This document shows, piece by piece, positions 44,925-53,871 of a stretch of DNA of 64,000 bases. The position numbers were made by a program, and so were the translations under genes. The notes beneath the pieces were generated by a model that saw only the letters and a program-made list of their open reading frames with translations, had not been told where the DNA came from and ran no database searches. Source of the stretch: UBA2377 sp964525935 (GTDB lineage Bacteria > Verrucomicrobiota > Verrucomicrobiia > Opitutales > Opitutaceae); NCBI GenBank assembly GCA_964525935.1, contig CAZGJZ010000004.1:1-64000 (forward strand), read 5' to 3'. Position 1 is the first letter of the stretch. Each line of letters begins with the position of its first letter.

Positions 44925-46814
44925 ATGAAAAATTCATTCCCGGTCCTTCACGGCCGGACTCTCCTCGCGCGCGCCGCCTCCGTGGCTGCCGCGTTTTTAT
45001 ACAGCTTCGCGCACGGCCAGGCCGTGGCGCCCGAAACCGCGGTCACGCTCGACGATTATGTCGTCACTGCCTCGCGCACGCCGCAGGCCCGCGGGCAGGT
45101 GGCGAGCAGCGTCACGGTGATCCGGCCCGGCGAACTGGCGGATAAGCAAATCACCTCGCTCGGCGACGCGCTACGCGCCGTGCCCGGCGTGAGCGTGCTG
45201 CAGGCCGGCGGCACCGGCGGCGTGACGTCGCTCTTCATCCGCGGCAGCAAGCCGGCGTCGACGCTGTTCCTCGTGGACGGCGTGCGCTTCAACGACACGA
45301 ACACCTCGTATTCAAGCTGGCTCGGCGGGTTTTCGCCGGGGGCGTTTGACCGCATCGAAGTGCTGCGCGGGCCGCAGAGCACGCTCTACGGCGGCGCGGC
45401 GATGGGCGGCGTGGTGTCGGTGGGGCTCGCGCGCGGCACGGGTTCGCCGTCGGGCGAAATCTCGGCGGAGGCGGGCAGCTTTCGGACGTTGCGCGGCGCA
45501 CTGGCGGCACAAGGTGAAGCCTCCGCGTTTGCGTATGCGTTGAGTGTATCGGCGCTCGAGACGGACAACGACCGGCCCGATAACGAGGCGCAACTGGCGA
45601 ACTACGCGGTGCGGCTCGACTACCGGGTGAGCGACACGGCGGCGGTGGGCGGGACGTTCCGCTACCTCGACAGCCATTACCAAGACCCGAACGACATCCG
45701 CACTTTTAACACGACGCCGATCAGCAACAACGACCTGACGGGCAGTCTGGCGACGCTGTTTGCCGAGCTGAAACCGTCGACGACTTGGAACGCCCGCATC
45801 ACGGCCGGCGTGCAGAAGCAGAGCTATGACAACGACGGCAGCTTCTCGGGGTTTCCGAGTCCTTACAGCACGGACACGACGCGGGAGATGCTCGACTGGC
45901 AGAACACCGTGCACACTTCCGAGGCGATCACGACGGTGGTTGGTGCGAGTTACGAGCGATCGAAGTTCACCGATGGCGGCGGGTATCCCGACGACAAACT
46001 GAAAAGCCTCTACGGCCAGGCCGAGTGGCAGGCGGCGGCGGATCTGCGGGTGGGGGCGGGCCTGCGCTATGACGACTACAGTTCGTTTGGCGACGTGGTG
46101 ACCGGGCGCGTGACGGCCAGCAAGTCGCTCGCGGGCGCGGGCTCGCGGTTGCACGCGACAGCGGGCACCAGCTTCCTGCCGCCGAGCCTGAGCCAGCGGT
46201 ATGGGTCGGCGTATACGGCGGCCTCGCCGGGCATCCAGCCGGAGAAATCGACGGGCTGGGATGCGGGCATCGAGCAGACACTGATCGATAAAAAGCTCAC
46301 GCTGGATGTGACCTACTTTAACAATCGCTACAAAAACCTCATTGCCTACCAAGGCGCGGTTTTCCCGGCGCTGGGCAACTATCGCAACATCGGTCGCGCG
46401 CAGGCCTGGGGCGTGGAGACGGCGCTCAACGCGATGCTGACCGAGCAGTTTTCGGCGACGGCGACGTGGACCTACCTTGAGGCGGAGGACGATGTCACCG
46501 GTGCGCGGTTGGACGACCGGCCGAAGCATACCTTTGCTGCGGACCTGCAGTGGCGGCCGGTGACCGGCTGGCTCATCGGTGCAGGCGTGCAAGGCGCGTC
46601 GAACCGGCGGGCGACGGATTTCAACGCGTTCCCCAGCGTGCAGATCAATCCGGGCGACTACGCAGTGGCGCGGTTGTATGCGAGCTGGCGGGTGAGTGAC
46701 CGGCTCACGGTGCGGGCGCGGGTGGAAAACCTGCTCAACCGCCGTTATGAGGAGACCTATGGGTTTCCGTCGGCGGGTGCGGCGGCGTATGCGGGAGTGG
46801 AGTGGCGATTCTAA
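44925..46814 (+). CDS. TonB-dependent outer-membrane receptor, BtuB-like
   Basis: A 629-residue receptor with a signal peptide (LLARAASVAAAFLYSFAHG|Q) and a TonB-box-like segment LDDYVVTASRTPQARG. The plug has ALRAVPGVSVLQAGGTGGVT, LFIRGSKPASTLFLVDGVRF and DRIEVLRGPQSTLYGGAAMG. A 22-strand barrel ends AGVEWRF with the terminal aromatic. Length and plug sequence fit the vitamin B12 receptor BtuB, and the cobalamin riboswitch upstream supports this. No BtuCDF transporter is in the window. It faces away from the two metH genes, which need B12. Confidence 0.88.
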   Translation: MKNSFPVLHGRTLLARAASVAAAFLYSFAHGQAVAPETAVTLDDYVVTASRTPQARGQVASSVTVIRPGELADKQITSLGDALRAVPGVSVLQAGGTGGVTSLFIRGSKPASTLFLVDGVRFNDTNTSYSSWLGGFSPGAFDRIEVLRGPQSTLYGGAAMGGVVSVGLARGTGSPSGEISAEAGSFRTLRGALAAQGEASAFAYALSVSALETDNDRPDNEAQLANYAVRLDYRVSDTAAVGGTFRYLDSHYQDPNDIRTFNTTPISNNDLTGSLATLFAELKPSTTWNARITAGVQKQSYDNDGSFSGFPSPYSTDTTREMLDWQNTVHTSEAITTVVGASYERSKFTDGGGYPDDKLKSLYGQAEWQAAADLRVGAGLRYDDYSSFGDVVTGRVTASKSLAGAGSRLHATAGTSFLPPSLSQRYGSAYTAASPGIQPEKSTGWDAGIEQTLIDKKLTLDVTYFNNRYKNLIAYQGAVFPALGNYRNIGRAQAWGVETALNAMLTEQFSATATWTYLEAEDDVTGARLDDRPKHTFAADLQWRPVTGWLIGAGVQGASNRRATDFNAFPSVQINPGDYAVARLYASWRVSDRLTVRARVENLLNRRYEETYGFPSAGAAAYAGVEWRF

Positions 46815-46828
46815 GGGCGGAGCGCTGA

Positions 46829-46853
46829 GGTGCGGGTCAAAGACCCGCACTAC
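46829..46853 (-). repeat. GTAG-type REP-like palindrome
   Basis: On the minus strand it begins GTAGTGCGGGTC, loop TTT, then GACCCGCACC, giving a near-perfect 10-bp stem. It shares its core with 25816-25844 and 25861-25885. It lies 15 bp after the btuB-like stop. Confidence 0.85.
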
Positions 46854-46867
46854 TTGGGCATGGACAG

Positions 46868-46906
46868 GGTCGGTATGCTACCCCATCTAGGTGGGGTATA
46901 CCGATC
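46868..46906 (+). other. Strong hairpin abutting the ilvA start
   Basis: GGTCGGTAT pairs with ATACCGATC (one G-T wobble), and ACCCCA with TGGGGT, leaving a three-base GCT bulge on one side and a TCTAGG loop. It ends 7 bp before the ATG of ilvA, so it covers the region where a ribosome binding site would lie. It could be a regulatory structure, an attenuator-like leader or the terminator of the preceding gene; no T-tract follows. Confidence 0.6.
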
Positions 46907-46913
46907 CTGCGCC

Positions 46914-48422
46914 ATGACCGACTACCTGCAAAAAATCCTGACGGCCCGCGTCTATGACGTGGCGCGTGAAAGCCCGCTGGAAAAAGCGGCGAACCTTTCG
47001 GCGCGGCTCAATAACACGCTGCTGCTGAAGCGCGAGGACACGCAGAGCGTGTTCTCCTTCAAGCTGCGCGGCGCCTACAACAAGATGGCGCAGCTCCCGC
47101 CGGCGGTGCTGGCGCGCGGGGTGGTTTGTGCCTCGGCGGGCAATCATGCGCAGGGCGTGGCGCTGGCGGCCAAGCGGCTGCACACGCGGGCGGTGATCGT
47201 GATGCCGGTGACGACGCCGCAGGTGAAGGTGCACGCGGTGAAAACCCGCGGCGGCGAGGTGGTGTTGCACGGCGACTCGTTTGACGAGGCCTATGCGCAA
47301 GCGCTGGTGATTGAGAAGAAGGAGCATCTGACCTTCGTGCATCCCTTCGACGATCCGGAGGTGATCGCGGGCCAGGGCACGATCGGGCTGGAGATTTTGC
47401 GGCAACATCAGGGGCCGTTGCATGCGATCTTTGTCGCGGTCGGTGGCGGCGGGCTGGCGGCGGGTATCGCGGCCTACGTGAAACGCGTGCGGCCGGAGGT
47501 CCGGGTGATCGGCGTCGAGCCGGTGGATTCGGCGGCGATGCACGATTCGCTCAAGGCCGGGCGCCGCGTGCGGCTCGACCAGGTGGGGCTCTTTGCGGAT
47601 GGCGTGGCGGTGCGGCAGGTGGGCGTGGAGACGTTCCGGCTCTGTCGTGAGCATCTGGACGAGGTGATCCTCGTGGACACGGACGATATCTGCGCGGCGA
47701 CGAAGGACGTGTTTGAGGACACGCGCGCGGTGCTGGAGCCGGCGGGGGCGCTGGCGGTGGCCGGGGCGAAGGCTTACGTCGAGCGGGAGAAGATCCGCGG
47801 CGAGACGCTCGCGGCCGTGGCGTGCGGTGCGAACCTGAATTTTGACCGGCTGCGTTTCATTGCCGAGCGCGCGGAGCTCGGCGAGCACCGCGAGGCGATC
47901 CTCGCGGTGACGATCCCGGAAAAACACGGGAGCCTGAAGAAATTCTGCGAGCTGGTGGGGCGGCGCAATGTGACGGAGTTTAACTACCGCATCGCGGAGG
48001 CGAAGGCGGCGCATATTTTTGTCGGCATCCAGACGGCGGGACGCGGCGAGAGTGAGAAGATCGCGGCGCATTTCAGCCGGCACGGGTTTCGCACGCTCGA
48101 CCTGACGAATGATGAGATGGCGAAGCTGCATATCCGCCATCTCGTGGGCGGGAGATCGCCGTTGGCGGAACACGAGCGGCTGTTCCGCTTTGAGTTTCCC
48201 GAGCGGCCGGGGGCGCTGATGAATTTTCTAAACGCAATGTCGCCGAACTGGAACATCAGTTTGTTTCACTACCGCAACCATGGCGCGGACTACGGACGCG
48301 TGCTCGTGGGCCTCCAGGTGCCGCCGAGCGAGGATCGCCAGCTGGCGGAATTTTTCAAAACGCTCGGTTACCGTTATCAGGATGAGACGGAGAATCCGGC
48401 GTATCGGTTGTTTCTGCGGTGA
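46914..48422 (+). CDS. ilvA: Threonine dehydratase (biosynthetic, IlvA-like)
   Basis: Converts threonine to 2-oxobutanoate, the first step of isoleucine synthesis. At 502 residues it matches biosynthetic IlvA rather than the short catabolic TdcB. The PLP lysine is in VFSFKLRGAYNK, the substrate loop is CASAGNHAQGVALAAKRL, and the glycine loop holding the PLP phosphate is AVGGGGLAAG. The C-terminal 180 residues hold two ACT-like regulatory domains (EAILAVTIPEKHGSLKKFCE, RFEFPERPGALMNFLNAMSP), indicating isoleucine/valine feedback. A long hairpin ends 7 bp before the start. No other ilv genes are adjacent. Confidence 0.93.
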   Translation: MTDYLQKILTARVYDVARESPLEKAANLSARLNNTLLLKREDTQSVFSFKLRGAYNKMAQLPPAVLARGVVCASAGNHAQGVALAAKRLHTRAVIVMPVTTPQVKVHAVKTRGGEVVLHGDSFDEAYAQALVIEKKEHLTFVHPFDDPEVIAGQGTIGLEILRQHQGPLHAIFVAVGGGGLAAGIAAYVKRVRPEVRVIGVEPVDSAAMHDSLKAGRRVRLDQVGLFADGVAVRQVGVETFRLCREHLDEVILVDTDDICAATKDVFEDTRAVLEPAGALAVAGAKAYVEREKIRGETLAAVACGANLNFDRLRFIAERAELGEHREAILAVTIPEKHGSLKKFCELVGRRNVTEFNYRIAEAKAAHIFVGIQTAGRGESEKIAAHFSRHGFRTLDLTNDEMAKLHIRHLVGGRSPLAEHERLFRFEFPERPGALMNFLNAMSPNWNISLFHYRNHGADYGRVLVGLQVPPSEDRQLAEFFKTLGYRYQDETENPAYRLFLR

Positions 48423-48440
48423 AAGGGGCTGCGGTTTTTG

Positions 48441-48509
48441 ACCACGGATTCCACGGAGGGCACGGATTCGGTCTGCAGGTTTGATCTGAATCTGTGTCCA
48501 TCTGTGGTT
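48441..48509. repeat. 69-bp imperfect inverted-repeat element without ORF
   Basis: The left arm is ACCACGGATTCCACGG with two further CACGGA-type words at 9-bp spacing. The right arm, read on the minus strand, is AACCACAGATGGACACAG then ATTC. It has the same word pattern as the elements at 40279-40383 and 57197-57627, but the arms are diverged and enclose only 18 bp. Confidence 0.65.
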
Positions 48510-48603
48510 AAGATGGGATTGGCTAGGAGGACGCAGAAACGGGTGGACACGGCAGGGGTGGACGCGAGCATGCGGCTGCCTTTCTGTTTCTGACCAATAT
48601 CCC

Positions 48604-50523
48604 ATGGCCTCATCAGACGTTGTCGGTGCGCGTTCCAATTCCCCGGCGGGGGACTATCCGGTGCAGCCGGTGCCGTTTACCGCGGTGCGGGTGACGGGTG
48701 AGTTCTGGCAGCGGCGGCAGGAGATCAACCGCGTGGTGACGGTGCCGTTTGCGCTGGCGCAGTGCGAGGAGACGGGGCGGTTGAAGAATTTTGACCTCGC
48801 GGCGGAGACGATGCGACGCCGGGCGGCGGGCGAGACGACGTTTCAGAACAAGCCGGTGACGCTCTATCCGTTCGACGACTCGGACGTTTACAAGGTCATC
48901 GAAGGCGTGGCGTATGCGCTGAGCGTCCGGCCCGATGCCGGGCTGGACGCGCGGCTCGATGGCTGGATCGCGCGGATCGTCGCGGCGCAGGAGCCGGACG
49001 GGTATCTTTACACGTTTCGCACGATGCATCCGGATTCGCCGGCGCAGGAGTGGATCGACCCGCAGCGCTGGCTGCTTGATCCGATCCTGAGTCACGAGAT
49101 CTACAATCTCGGACACCTTTACGAGGCGGGCGTGGCGCACTGGCAGGCGACAGGGAAACGCACGCTGCTTGATGCGTGCCTGCGCAGTGCGGAGTTGCTG
49201 TGGAAGGATTTTGGCGACCGGAAGCTGCGGATCGCGCCGGGACACCAGGTGATCGAGATGGGGCTGGCGAAGCTCTACCGCGTGACGGGCGATGCGCGCT
49301 GGATTGAACTGGCGCAGATCTTCCTCGAGGCGCGCGGGCCGGGTGGAAAGGTTTACAGTCAGCAGCACCAACTCGTGGTCGACCAGACCGAGGCCGCGGG
49401 GCATGCGGTGCGCGCGAACTACATGTATGCCGGCATGGCGGACGTGGCGGCGTTGACGGGCGATGCGCGCTACATCGCGGCGATCACGAAAATCTGGGAG
49501 AACGCGGCGGAACGGAAACTGTATCTGACCGGCGGCGTGGGCGCGATCGGCCACGGTGAGGCCTACGGTGCGGACTACGAGCTGCCGAACGACGGCTACA
49601 ACGAGACGTGCGCGGCGATCGCGTTCATGATGTGGAACCACCGCATGTTCCTGCTGACCGGCGAGGCGCGTTACATGGATGTGCTGGAGCGCACATGTTT
49701 CAACGGGTTCATCAGCGGGACGTCGCTGTCGGGTGACCGGTTTTTCTATCCGAACCCGCTGGTGTATGACGGTGAGGCGAAGTCGAACCACGGATTTGCG
49801 GGACGCGCGCCGTGGTTTGGGTGTGCGTGCTGTCCGCCGAATCTCATGCGGGCGACGGCGGCGATCACGGGTTATTTCTATGCGGTGCGTGACGGGTCGC
49901 TGTATGTGAATTTCTATGCACAGAGCGAAGGTGAGGCGACGGTGCAAGGCGTGAAGGTGAAACTGGCGCAGACGACGGAGTATCCGTGGAACGGGCGCGT
50001 GCGGCTGGCGGTGTCGCCGGAGCGGCCGGCGACGTTTACCCTGCGGTTGCGACTGCCGGGATGGGCGGAAGGTCATCCGGCGCCGTCGGACATTTATACG
50101 TATGAGGACGCGATGCCGACGGCATGGACGCTGCGGGTCGGCGGGAAAGTAATCACGGCGGAGACGGTGATCCGGGAGAAGGGTTATATCGTGATCACGC
50201 GCGAGTGGCGGAGCGGCGAGGGGGTTGAACTGGACTTGCCGATGCCGGTGCGGCGCGTGCGCGGATGCGCGCAGATCGCGGCGGTGCAAGGCGGAGTCGC
50301 GCTGGAGCGCGGGCCGGTGCTTTACTGTGTGGAAGGAATGGACAGCAAAACGGCGCTGGGAGAAATCGTGGTGAAGGCCGGCGCAGAGATCACGCCGGTG
50401 GTGCATCCGGAGCTGCTGGGCGGCGTGACGGTGCTGCGGACGGAAGGCTTTACGGCGGTGCCGTATTACGCGTGGAACAACCGCGGCAACGCGCCGATGG
50501 CGGTGTGGTTGCGGCTAGGCTGA
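48604..50523 (+). CDS. GH127 beta-L-arabinofuranosidase-like protein
   Basis: At 639 residues it has the length and order of GH127 enzymes: an alpha/alpha-barrel catalytic domain followed by beta-sandwich domains from about residue 430. The HypBA1 zinc and catalytic set is conserved: Glu334 and Cys336 in GYNETCAAIAFMMW, and Cys409/Cys410 in WFGCACCPPNLMRAT; in HypBA1 these are E338, C340, C417 and C418. No signal peptide is visible, so it probably acts in the cytoplasm on imported oligosaccharides, releasing L-arabinose or a related sugar. It stands alone, and no dedicated transporter is adjacent. Confidence 0.93.
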   Translation: MASSDVVGARSNSPAGDYPVQPVPFTAVRVTGEFWQRRQEINRVVTVPFALAQCEETGRLKNFDLAAETMRRRAAGETTFQNKPVTLYPFDDSDVYKVIEGVAYALSVRPDAGLDARLDGWIARIVAAQEPDGYLYTFRTMHPDSPAQEWIDPQRWLLDPILSHEIYNLGHLYEAGVAHWQATGKRTLLDACLRSAELLWKDFGDRKLRIAPGHQVIEMGLAKLYRVTGDARWIELAQIFLEARGPGGKVYSQQHQLVVDQTEAAGHAVRANYMYAGMADVAALTGDARYIAAITKIWENAAERKLYLTGGVGAIGHGEAYGADYELPNDGYNETCAAIAFMMWNHRMFLLTGEARYMDVLERTCFNGFISGTSLSGDRFFYPNPLVYDGEAKSNHGFAGRAPWFGCACCPPNLMRATAAITGYFYAVRDGSLYVNFYAQSEGEATVQGVKVKLAQTTEYPWNGRVRLAVSPERPATFTLRLRLPGWAEGHPAPSDIYTYEDAMPTAWTLRVGGKVITAETVIREKGYIVITREWRSGEGVELDLPMPVRRVRGCAQIAAVQGGVALERGPVLYCVEGMDSKTALGEIVVKAGAEITPVVHPELLGGVTVLRTEGFTAVPYYAWNNRGNAPMAVWLRLG

Positions 50524-50592
50524 GGAGGCGACGACTATACTGGATAGCGGTCAGCGGAAACCGGAGAGCGCCTTTTCGGAAAAGACAGGGCT

Positions 50593-50617
50593 CACGCAGA
50601 GACGCTGAGGCGCAGAG
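50593..50617 (+). repeat. Short tandem word array
   Basis: ACGCAGAG, ACGCTGAG and GCGCAGAG follow in tandem with a period of 8 bp in the intergenic region after the GH127 gene. A related CTCTGCG word pair is found near 8543-8563. Both are single-arm, unlike the inverted elements. Confidence 0.5.
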
Positions 50618-50661
50618 ATGAGGGGGTATTTTCGGCGCCTTTGAGGGAAGGTGGCGCGAAC

Positions 50662-50685
50662 GGGCGCACCAAGGTGCGCCCCTGC
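50662..50685 (-). repeat. REP-like palindrome (GCAG variant)
   Basis: GGGCGCACC pairs with GGTGCGCCC around AA (50662-50681). On the minus strand the element begins GCAGGGGCGCACC, one base off the GTAG signature. It lies 32 bp after the PEP-CTERM gene stop on that strand. Confidence 0.6.
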
Positions 50686-50716
50686 ATGGTCGAGCGAGGA
50701 CGGGTCCGCGACCGGA

Positions 50717-51769
50717 TTATTTTTTACGGCGGAGGGTGAAGACGACGACGCCCAGGCCGAGGGCGAGGAGGGCGTAGGTGGAGGGCTCGGGGACGGGCGT
50801 GAAGGTGAGGGCGTAAATACCGTTCTGGTTGGTCAACTCGTAGGTCGCAGTCCAGTCGCCGAGGTTGAAGTTCGTGGTGTCGAGCACGAGGTTTTGACCG
50901 AAGCTCAGGCCGGTGCCGGTTTCGCTGAGAAACGTGAGGAAATTTAATTCGTAGGTATGGCCGGCTGTCATGCCGGCGAGGGCACCGGCTTGATCGGAGC
51001 CGTTGAGGGAGCGGAGCCGGAGGGTGATGGGCGTGAGATTGTCGCCGTTGATGGTGAGGGTCGTTGGAGCAGCGCCATTGAGCTGGTCGTAAAAAGCAGT
51101 GGCATTGAGCTGGTCGTAATAGTAACCGCCATCGCCGTTGTAGCGGACGTCGATTTCGAGGATGGATCCGGCATTGATCGTGAGTTCCTGGAAGGTGAGG
51201 ACGTCGATGACGGCCTGGCTCGAATTGATGGCGCCGCCCGGAGAAAGAATGGCGCCGTTTTGGAGGATGACGTTGTTGAGGTTGCCGTCGCTTTGGAAAT
51301 TTCGACCGCCGGTCAGACGGCCGCCGGACTCGAGGGTAGTGGTGCCCTGGACGTTGCCACGATCGAGCTGGAGGGTGGCGCCACTTTTGACGGTGGTGTC
51401 GCCGGAACCGAGGCCGGTAAAACCGGAAACGATGACGGTGCCGGCCTGCAGGGTGGTGCCGCCGTTGTAGTAGTTGGAGGAAGAGATCGTGAGGGTGCCG
51501 GCGCCGGTTTTGGTGATGGAACCGGTGCCGTCCAAAAGGCCGGACTCGGATGCGTCGGTGGCGACTTGGAGCTCAAGCGGGTTGGCGGCGGTGGTGGTGC
51601 CGCCGGTGGTGCGGGCTTCTCCGTCGCCGTAGAGGATGACGGTTTGGGCGGTGAGGGAGTGGGGTAGGGTGAGGTGCGCGAGGAACAAGGCGCAGACGAG
51701 GCGAGTGAGGCCGGCAGCGGAGCAGCGTGGATGGAGGGCGCGCGGATACGGACGTTGGGGGGAAGTCAT
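50717..51769 (-). CDS. PEP-CTERM protein with autotransporter-like beta-strand repeat
   Basis: A 350-residue exported protein with a signal peptide (LVCALFLAHLTLPHSLTA|Q) and a long Gly/Thr-rich beta-helix region. This includes the autotransporter-associated repeat SITKTGAGTLTISSSNYYNG followed by GTTLQAGTVIVSG. It ends in the exosortase recognition tail VPEPSTYALLALGLGVVV plus FTLRRKK, that is VPEP, hydrophobic stretch and basic end. The protein should be sorted and perhaps anchored or glycosylated at the cell surface through an exosortase; the EpsI-like gene at 2877-3578 is the matching accessory in this window. Transcription runs away from recQ, and a REP-like element follows the gene. Confidence 0.88.
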   Translation of the reverse strand: MTSPQRPYPRALHPRCSAAGLTRLVCALFLAHLTLPHSLTAQTVILYGDGEARTTGGTTTAANPLELQVATDASESGLLDGTGSITKTGAGTLTISSSNYYNGGTTLQAGTVIVSGFTGLGSGDTTVKSGATLQLDRGNVQGTTTLESGGRLTGGRNFQSDGNLNNVILQNGAILSPGGAINSSQAVIDVLTFQELTINAGSILEIDVRYNGDGGYYYDQLNATAFYDQLNGAAPTTLTINGDNLTPITLRLRSLNGSDQAGALAGMTAGHTYELNFLTFLSETGTGLSFGQNLVLDTTNFNLGDWTATYELTNQNGIYALTFTPVPEPSTYALLALGLGVVVFTLRRKK

Positions 51770-51916
51770 GGATGGGTCGGTTACCGGCCATGAGATAGGG
51801 TAAAATACCTATGTATTGCACGTAATATCGGCGCGATGAGGCGGAAATACGCTACAGAAACCGAATAGCGCCCTGCGGCGGGCGGGCTGCCTTCGGCAGC
51901 GGGCGGACTCAGCAAC

Positions 51917-53743
51917 TCAGTCGAAGGACTGGCGGGAGTTGGTCGCCAGATAGTCGGCGATGGCGGCGGCGAAGGGATCGGCGAACTCGGCGCGCTTTTT
52001 TTCGCCCATGCCGAAGATGCCTTCCATGTCGGCGGGACGCGCGGGATATTCGCGAGCCATGGCGCGGAGCGTGGCGTCGCCGAAGATGACGTAGGCGGGG
52101 ACGCGGCGCTCGTCCGCGAGCTTTTTGCGCAAGGTGCGGAGGCGTTCGAAGAGGATCTCGTCGCAGGCGACATCGCCCTCGCGGCGGATGACGCGCTTCG
52201 CCTTCGGCAGGTCCATGGGCTTCGTGAGCGTGATCGAGGTGCGCGTGCGCAGGAGCGTCATACCTTCCTCGGTGAGCTCGAGCGTGGCGTATTCGCCGGA
52301 AGCGACGGCCACATAGCCGAGACGCATCAGCTCACGGCCGACGGCGGACCACTGCGGGCGGGAAAGTTCGCGACCGATGCCGTAGGTGCTGAGGCGGTCG
52401 TGGCCCCAGCGCTGAATCTTCTCGGTTTCGGCGCCGGTGAGGATTTCGATGAGGTGGTTCAGGCCGACGCTGAAGCGGCCGTGCTGGGCGACGCGGTAGA
52501 CGCAGGACAGGAATTTCTGCGCGACGAGCGTGCCGTCGTAGGTCTCGCGGGGCTCGAGGCAGTTGTCGCAGGCGCCGCAGTTATCGAGCGGGAATTTCTC
52601 GCCGAAATACTCGAGCAGCTCGGCGCGGCGGCAACCGGAGCTCTCGGCGTAGTGGACAATCTGGCGGAGCTGGGCGCGGGCGATTTGTTGCTCCTGCTCG
52701 TTGGTGATCTCGTCGAGGAAGTGGGTCTGCTTGGCGATGTCGCCGGCGCTGAAGAGCAGCAGGCAATCGCCGGGGAGACCGTCGCGACCGGCCCGGCCGG
52801 TTTCCTGGTAGTAACCCTCGATATTCTTCGGCAGGTCGTGGTGGATGATCCAGCGGACGTTGGGCTTGTTGATGCCCATGCCGAAGGCGATCGTGGCGCA
52901 GATGATGCGCGTGTCGTCGCGGAGAAACTGCTCCTGGTTGACGGAGCGCTCCTCGGCGGTGAGGCCGGCGTGATAGGCGCGGGCGGAAAACCCGCGGCCG
53001 GCGAGCGACTCGGCCACGCGCTCGGCGGCGGCGCGGCTGGCGCAGTAGATGATGCCGCTCTCGGACTCGCGCTTGCGGACGAAGTCGATGACCTGCTTCA
53101 GCGGCTGGTCCTTGGGGATGACGCGGTAGGTGAGGTTGGGGCGGTTGAAGCTGGCGACGAAGGTCTGTGGCGCACGGAGCTTGAGGTGGTTGATGATGTC
53201 GACACGCACGCGCTCGGTCGCGGTGGCGGTGAGCGCCATGAGCGGGACGTTGGGCAGCAGCGCGCGGAGTTTGGCGAGTTGGCGAAACTCGGGACGGAAG
53301 TCGTGGCCCCATTCGGAGACGCAGTGGGCCTCGTCGATGGCGAGACAGGCGACGTTCCACGCCTTCAGGTTTTCCTGCCAGCCATCGAGCATGAGGCGCT
53401 CGGGAGCGGCGTAGAGGAGCTTGTATTCGCCCTGGTGCAGGCCGCGCAGGCGGGCGCGCGACTCGGCGGCACCGAGGGTGGAGTTGAGAAAGGTGGCGGC
53501 GACGCCGCTGGCGACGAGTTGGTCGACCTGGTCCTTCATCAACGCGATGAGCGGCGAGACGACGACGGTGAGGCCGGGGCGCACGAGCGCGGGGAGCTGA
53601 AAGCAGAGGGACTTGCCGCCGCCGGTGGGCAGGAGGGCGAATACGTCCTGCCCGGCGAGCGTGGCCTCGCAAATCTCGCGCTGCAGCGGGCGGAAAGTGC
53701 CGTAGCCGAAGGTGGTTTTGAGCGTTTGGAGAAGGGCAGGCAC
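51917..53743 (-). CDS. recQ: ATP-dependent DNA helicase RecQ
   Basis: RecQ unwinds DNA 3' to 5' in recombination and repair. A GTG start at 53743 gives VPALLQTLKTTFGYGTFRPL, the normal RecQ N-terminus. The in-frame ATG at 53836 would translate the hairpin at 53811-53827 and is unlikely. Helicase motifs include FALLPTGGGKSLCFQLPALV (Walker A), LAIDEAHCVSEWGHDFR (II) and YYQETGRAGRDG (VI), then the zinc-binding CRRAELLEYF ... NCGACDNC. The RQC domain and a C-terminal HRDC domain (LFERLRTLRKKLADERRVPA) complete it at about 608 residues. It lies 3' of the YcaQ-like gene. Confidence 0.93.
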   Translation of the reverse strand: MPALLQTLKTTFGYGTFRPLQREICEATLAGQDVFALLPTGGGKSLCFQLPALVRPGLTVVVSPLIALMKDQVDQLVASGVAATFLNSTLGAAESRARLRGLHQGEYKLLYAAPERLMLDGWQENLKAWNVACLAIDEAHCVSEWGHDFRPEFRQLAKLRALLPNVPLMALTATATERVRVDIINHLKLRAPQTFVASFNRPNLTYRVIPKDQPLKQVIDFVRKRESESGIIYCASRAAAERVAESLAGRGFSARAYHAGLTAEERSVNQEQFLRDDTRIICATIAFGMGINKPNVRWIIHHDLPKNIEGYYQETGRAGRDGLPGDCLLLFSAGDIAKQTHFLDEITNEQEQQIARAQLRQIVHYAESSGCRRAELLEYFGEKFPLDNCGACDNCLEPRETYDGTLVAQKFLSCVYRVAQHGRFSVGLNHLIEILTGAETEKIQRWGHDRLSTYGIGRELSRPQWSAVGRELMRLGYVAVASGEYATLELTEEGMTLLRTRTSITLTKPMDLPKAKRVIRREGDVACDEILFERLRTLRKKLADERRVPAYVIFGDATLRAMAREYPARPADMEGIFGMGEKKRAEFADPFAAAIADYLATNSRQSFD

Positions 53744-53810
53744 AGGGGAGGGCTCACGCAAGCAAGGCGCGGAGCGGTTGCAAAGCCGAAGTGCAACGCG
53801 GGGTGAAAAA

Positions 53811-53827
53811 CGCGGGCGAAACCCGCG
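53811..53827. repeat. GC-rich hairpin related to the REP-like family
   Basis: CGCGGG pairs with CCCGCG around CGAAA. The core resembles the GCGGGTC-TTTG-ACCCGC units at 46829-46853, but no GTAG tetranucleotide flanks it. It lies between the YcaQ-like gene stop and the recQ start. Confidence 0.5.
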
Positions 53828-53871
53828 TGGGCACACTGGTGGTTAGAAGAGCGGGTCGCGGAGCGCCGCGC

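Noticed and set aside
46887..50406. Long minus-strand frames across ilvA and the GH127 gene
   Set aside because: Both are Arg/His-rich shadows of well-conserved plus-strand genes.
50543..50570. Possible further four-unit heptamer cassette (GATAGCG, GTCAGCG, GAAACCG, GAGAGCG)
   Set aside because: Only the G and CG positions recur; similarity between units is too weak to separate from chance.
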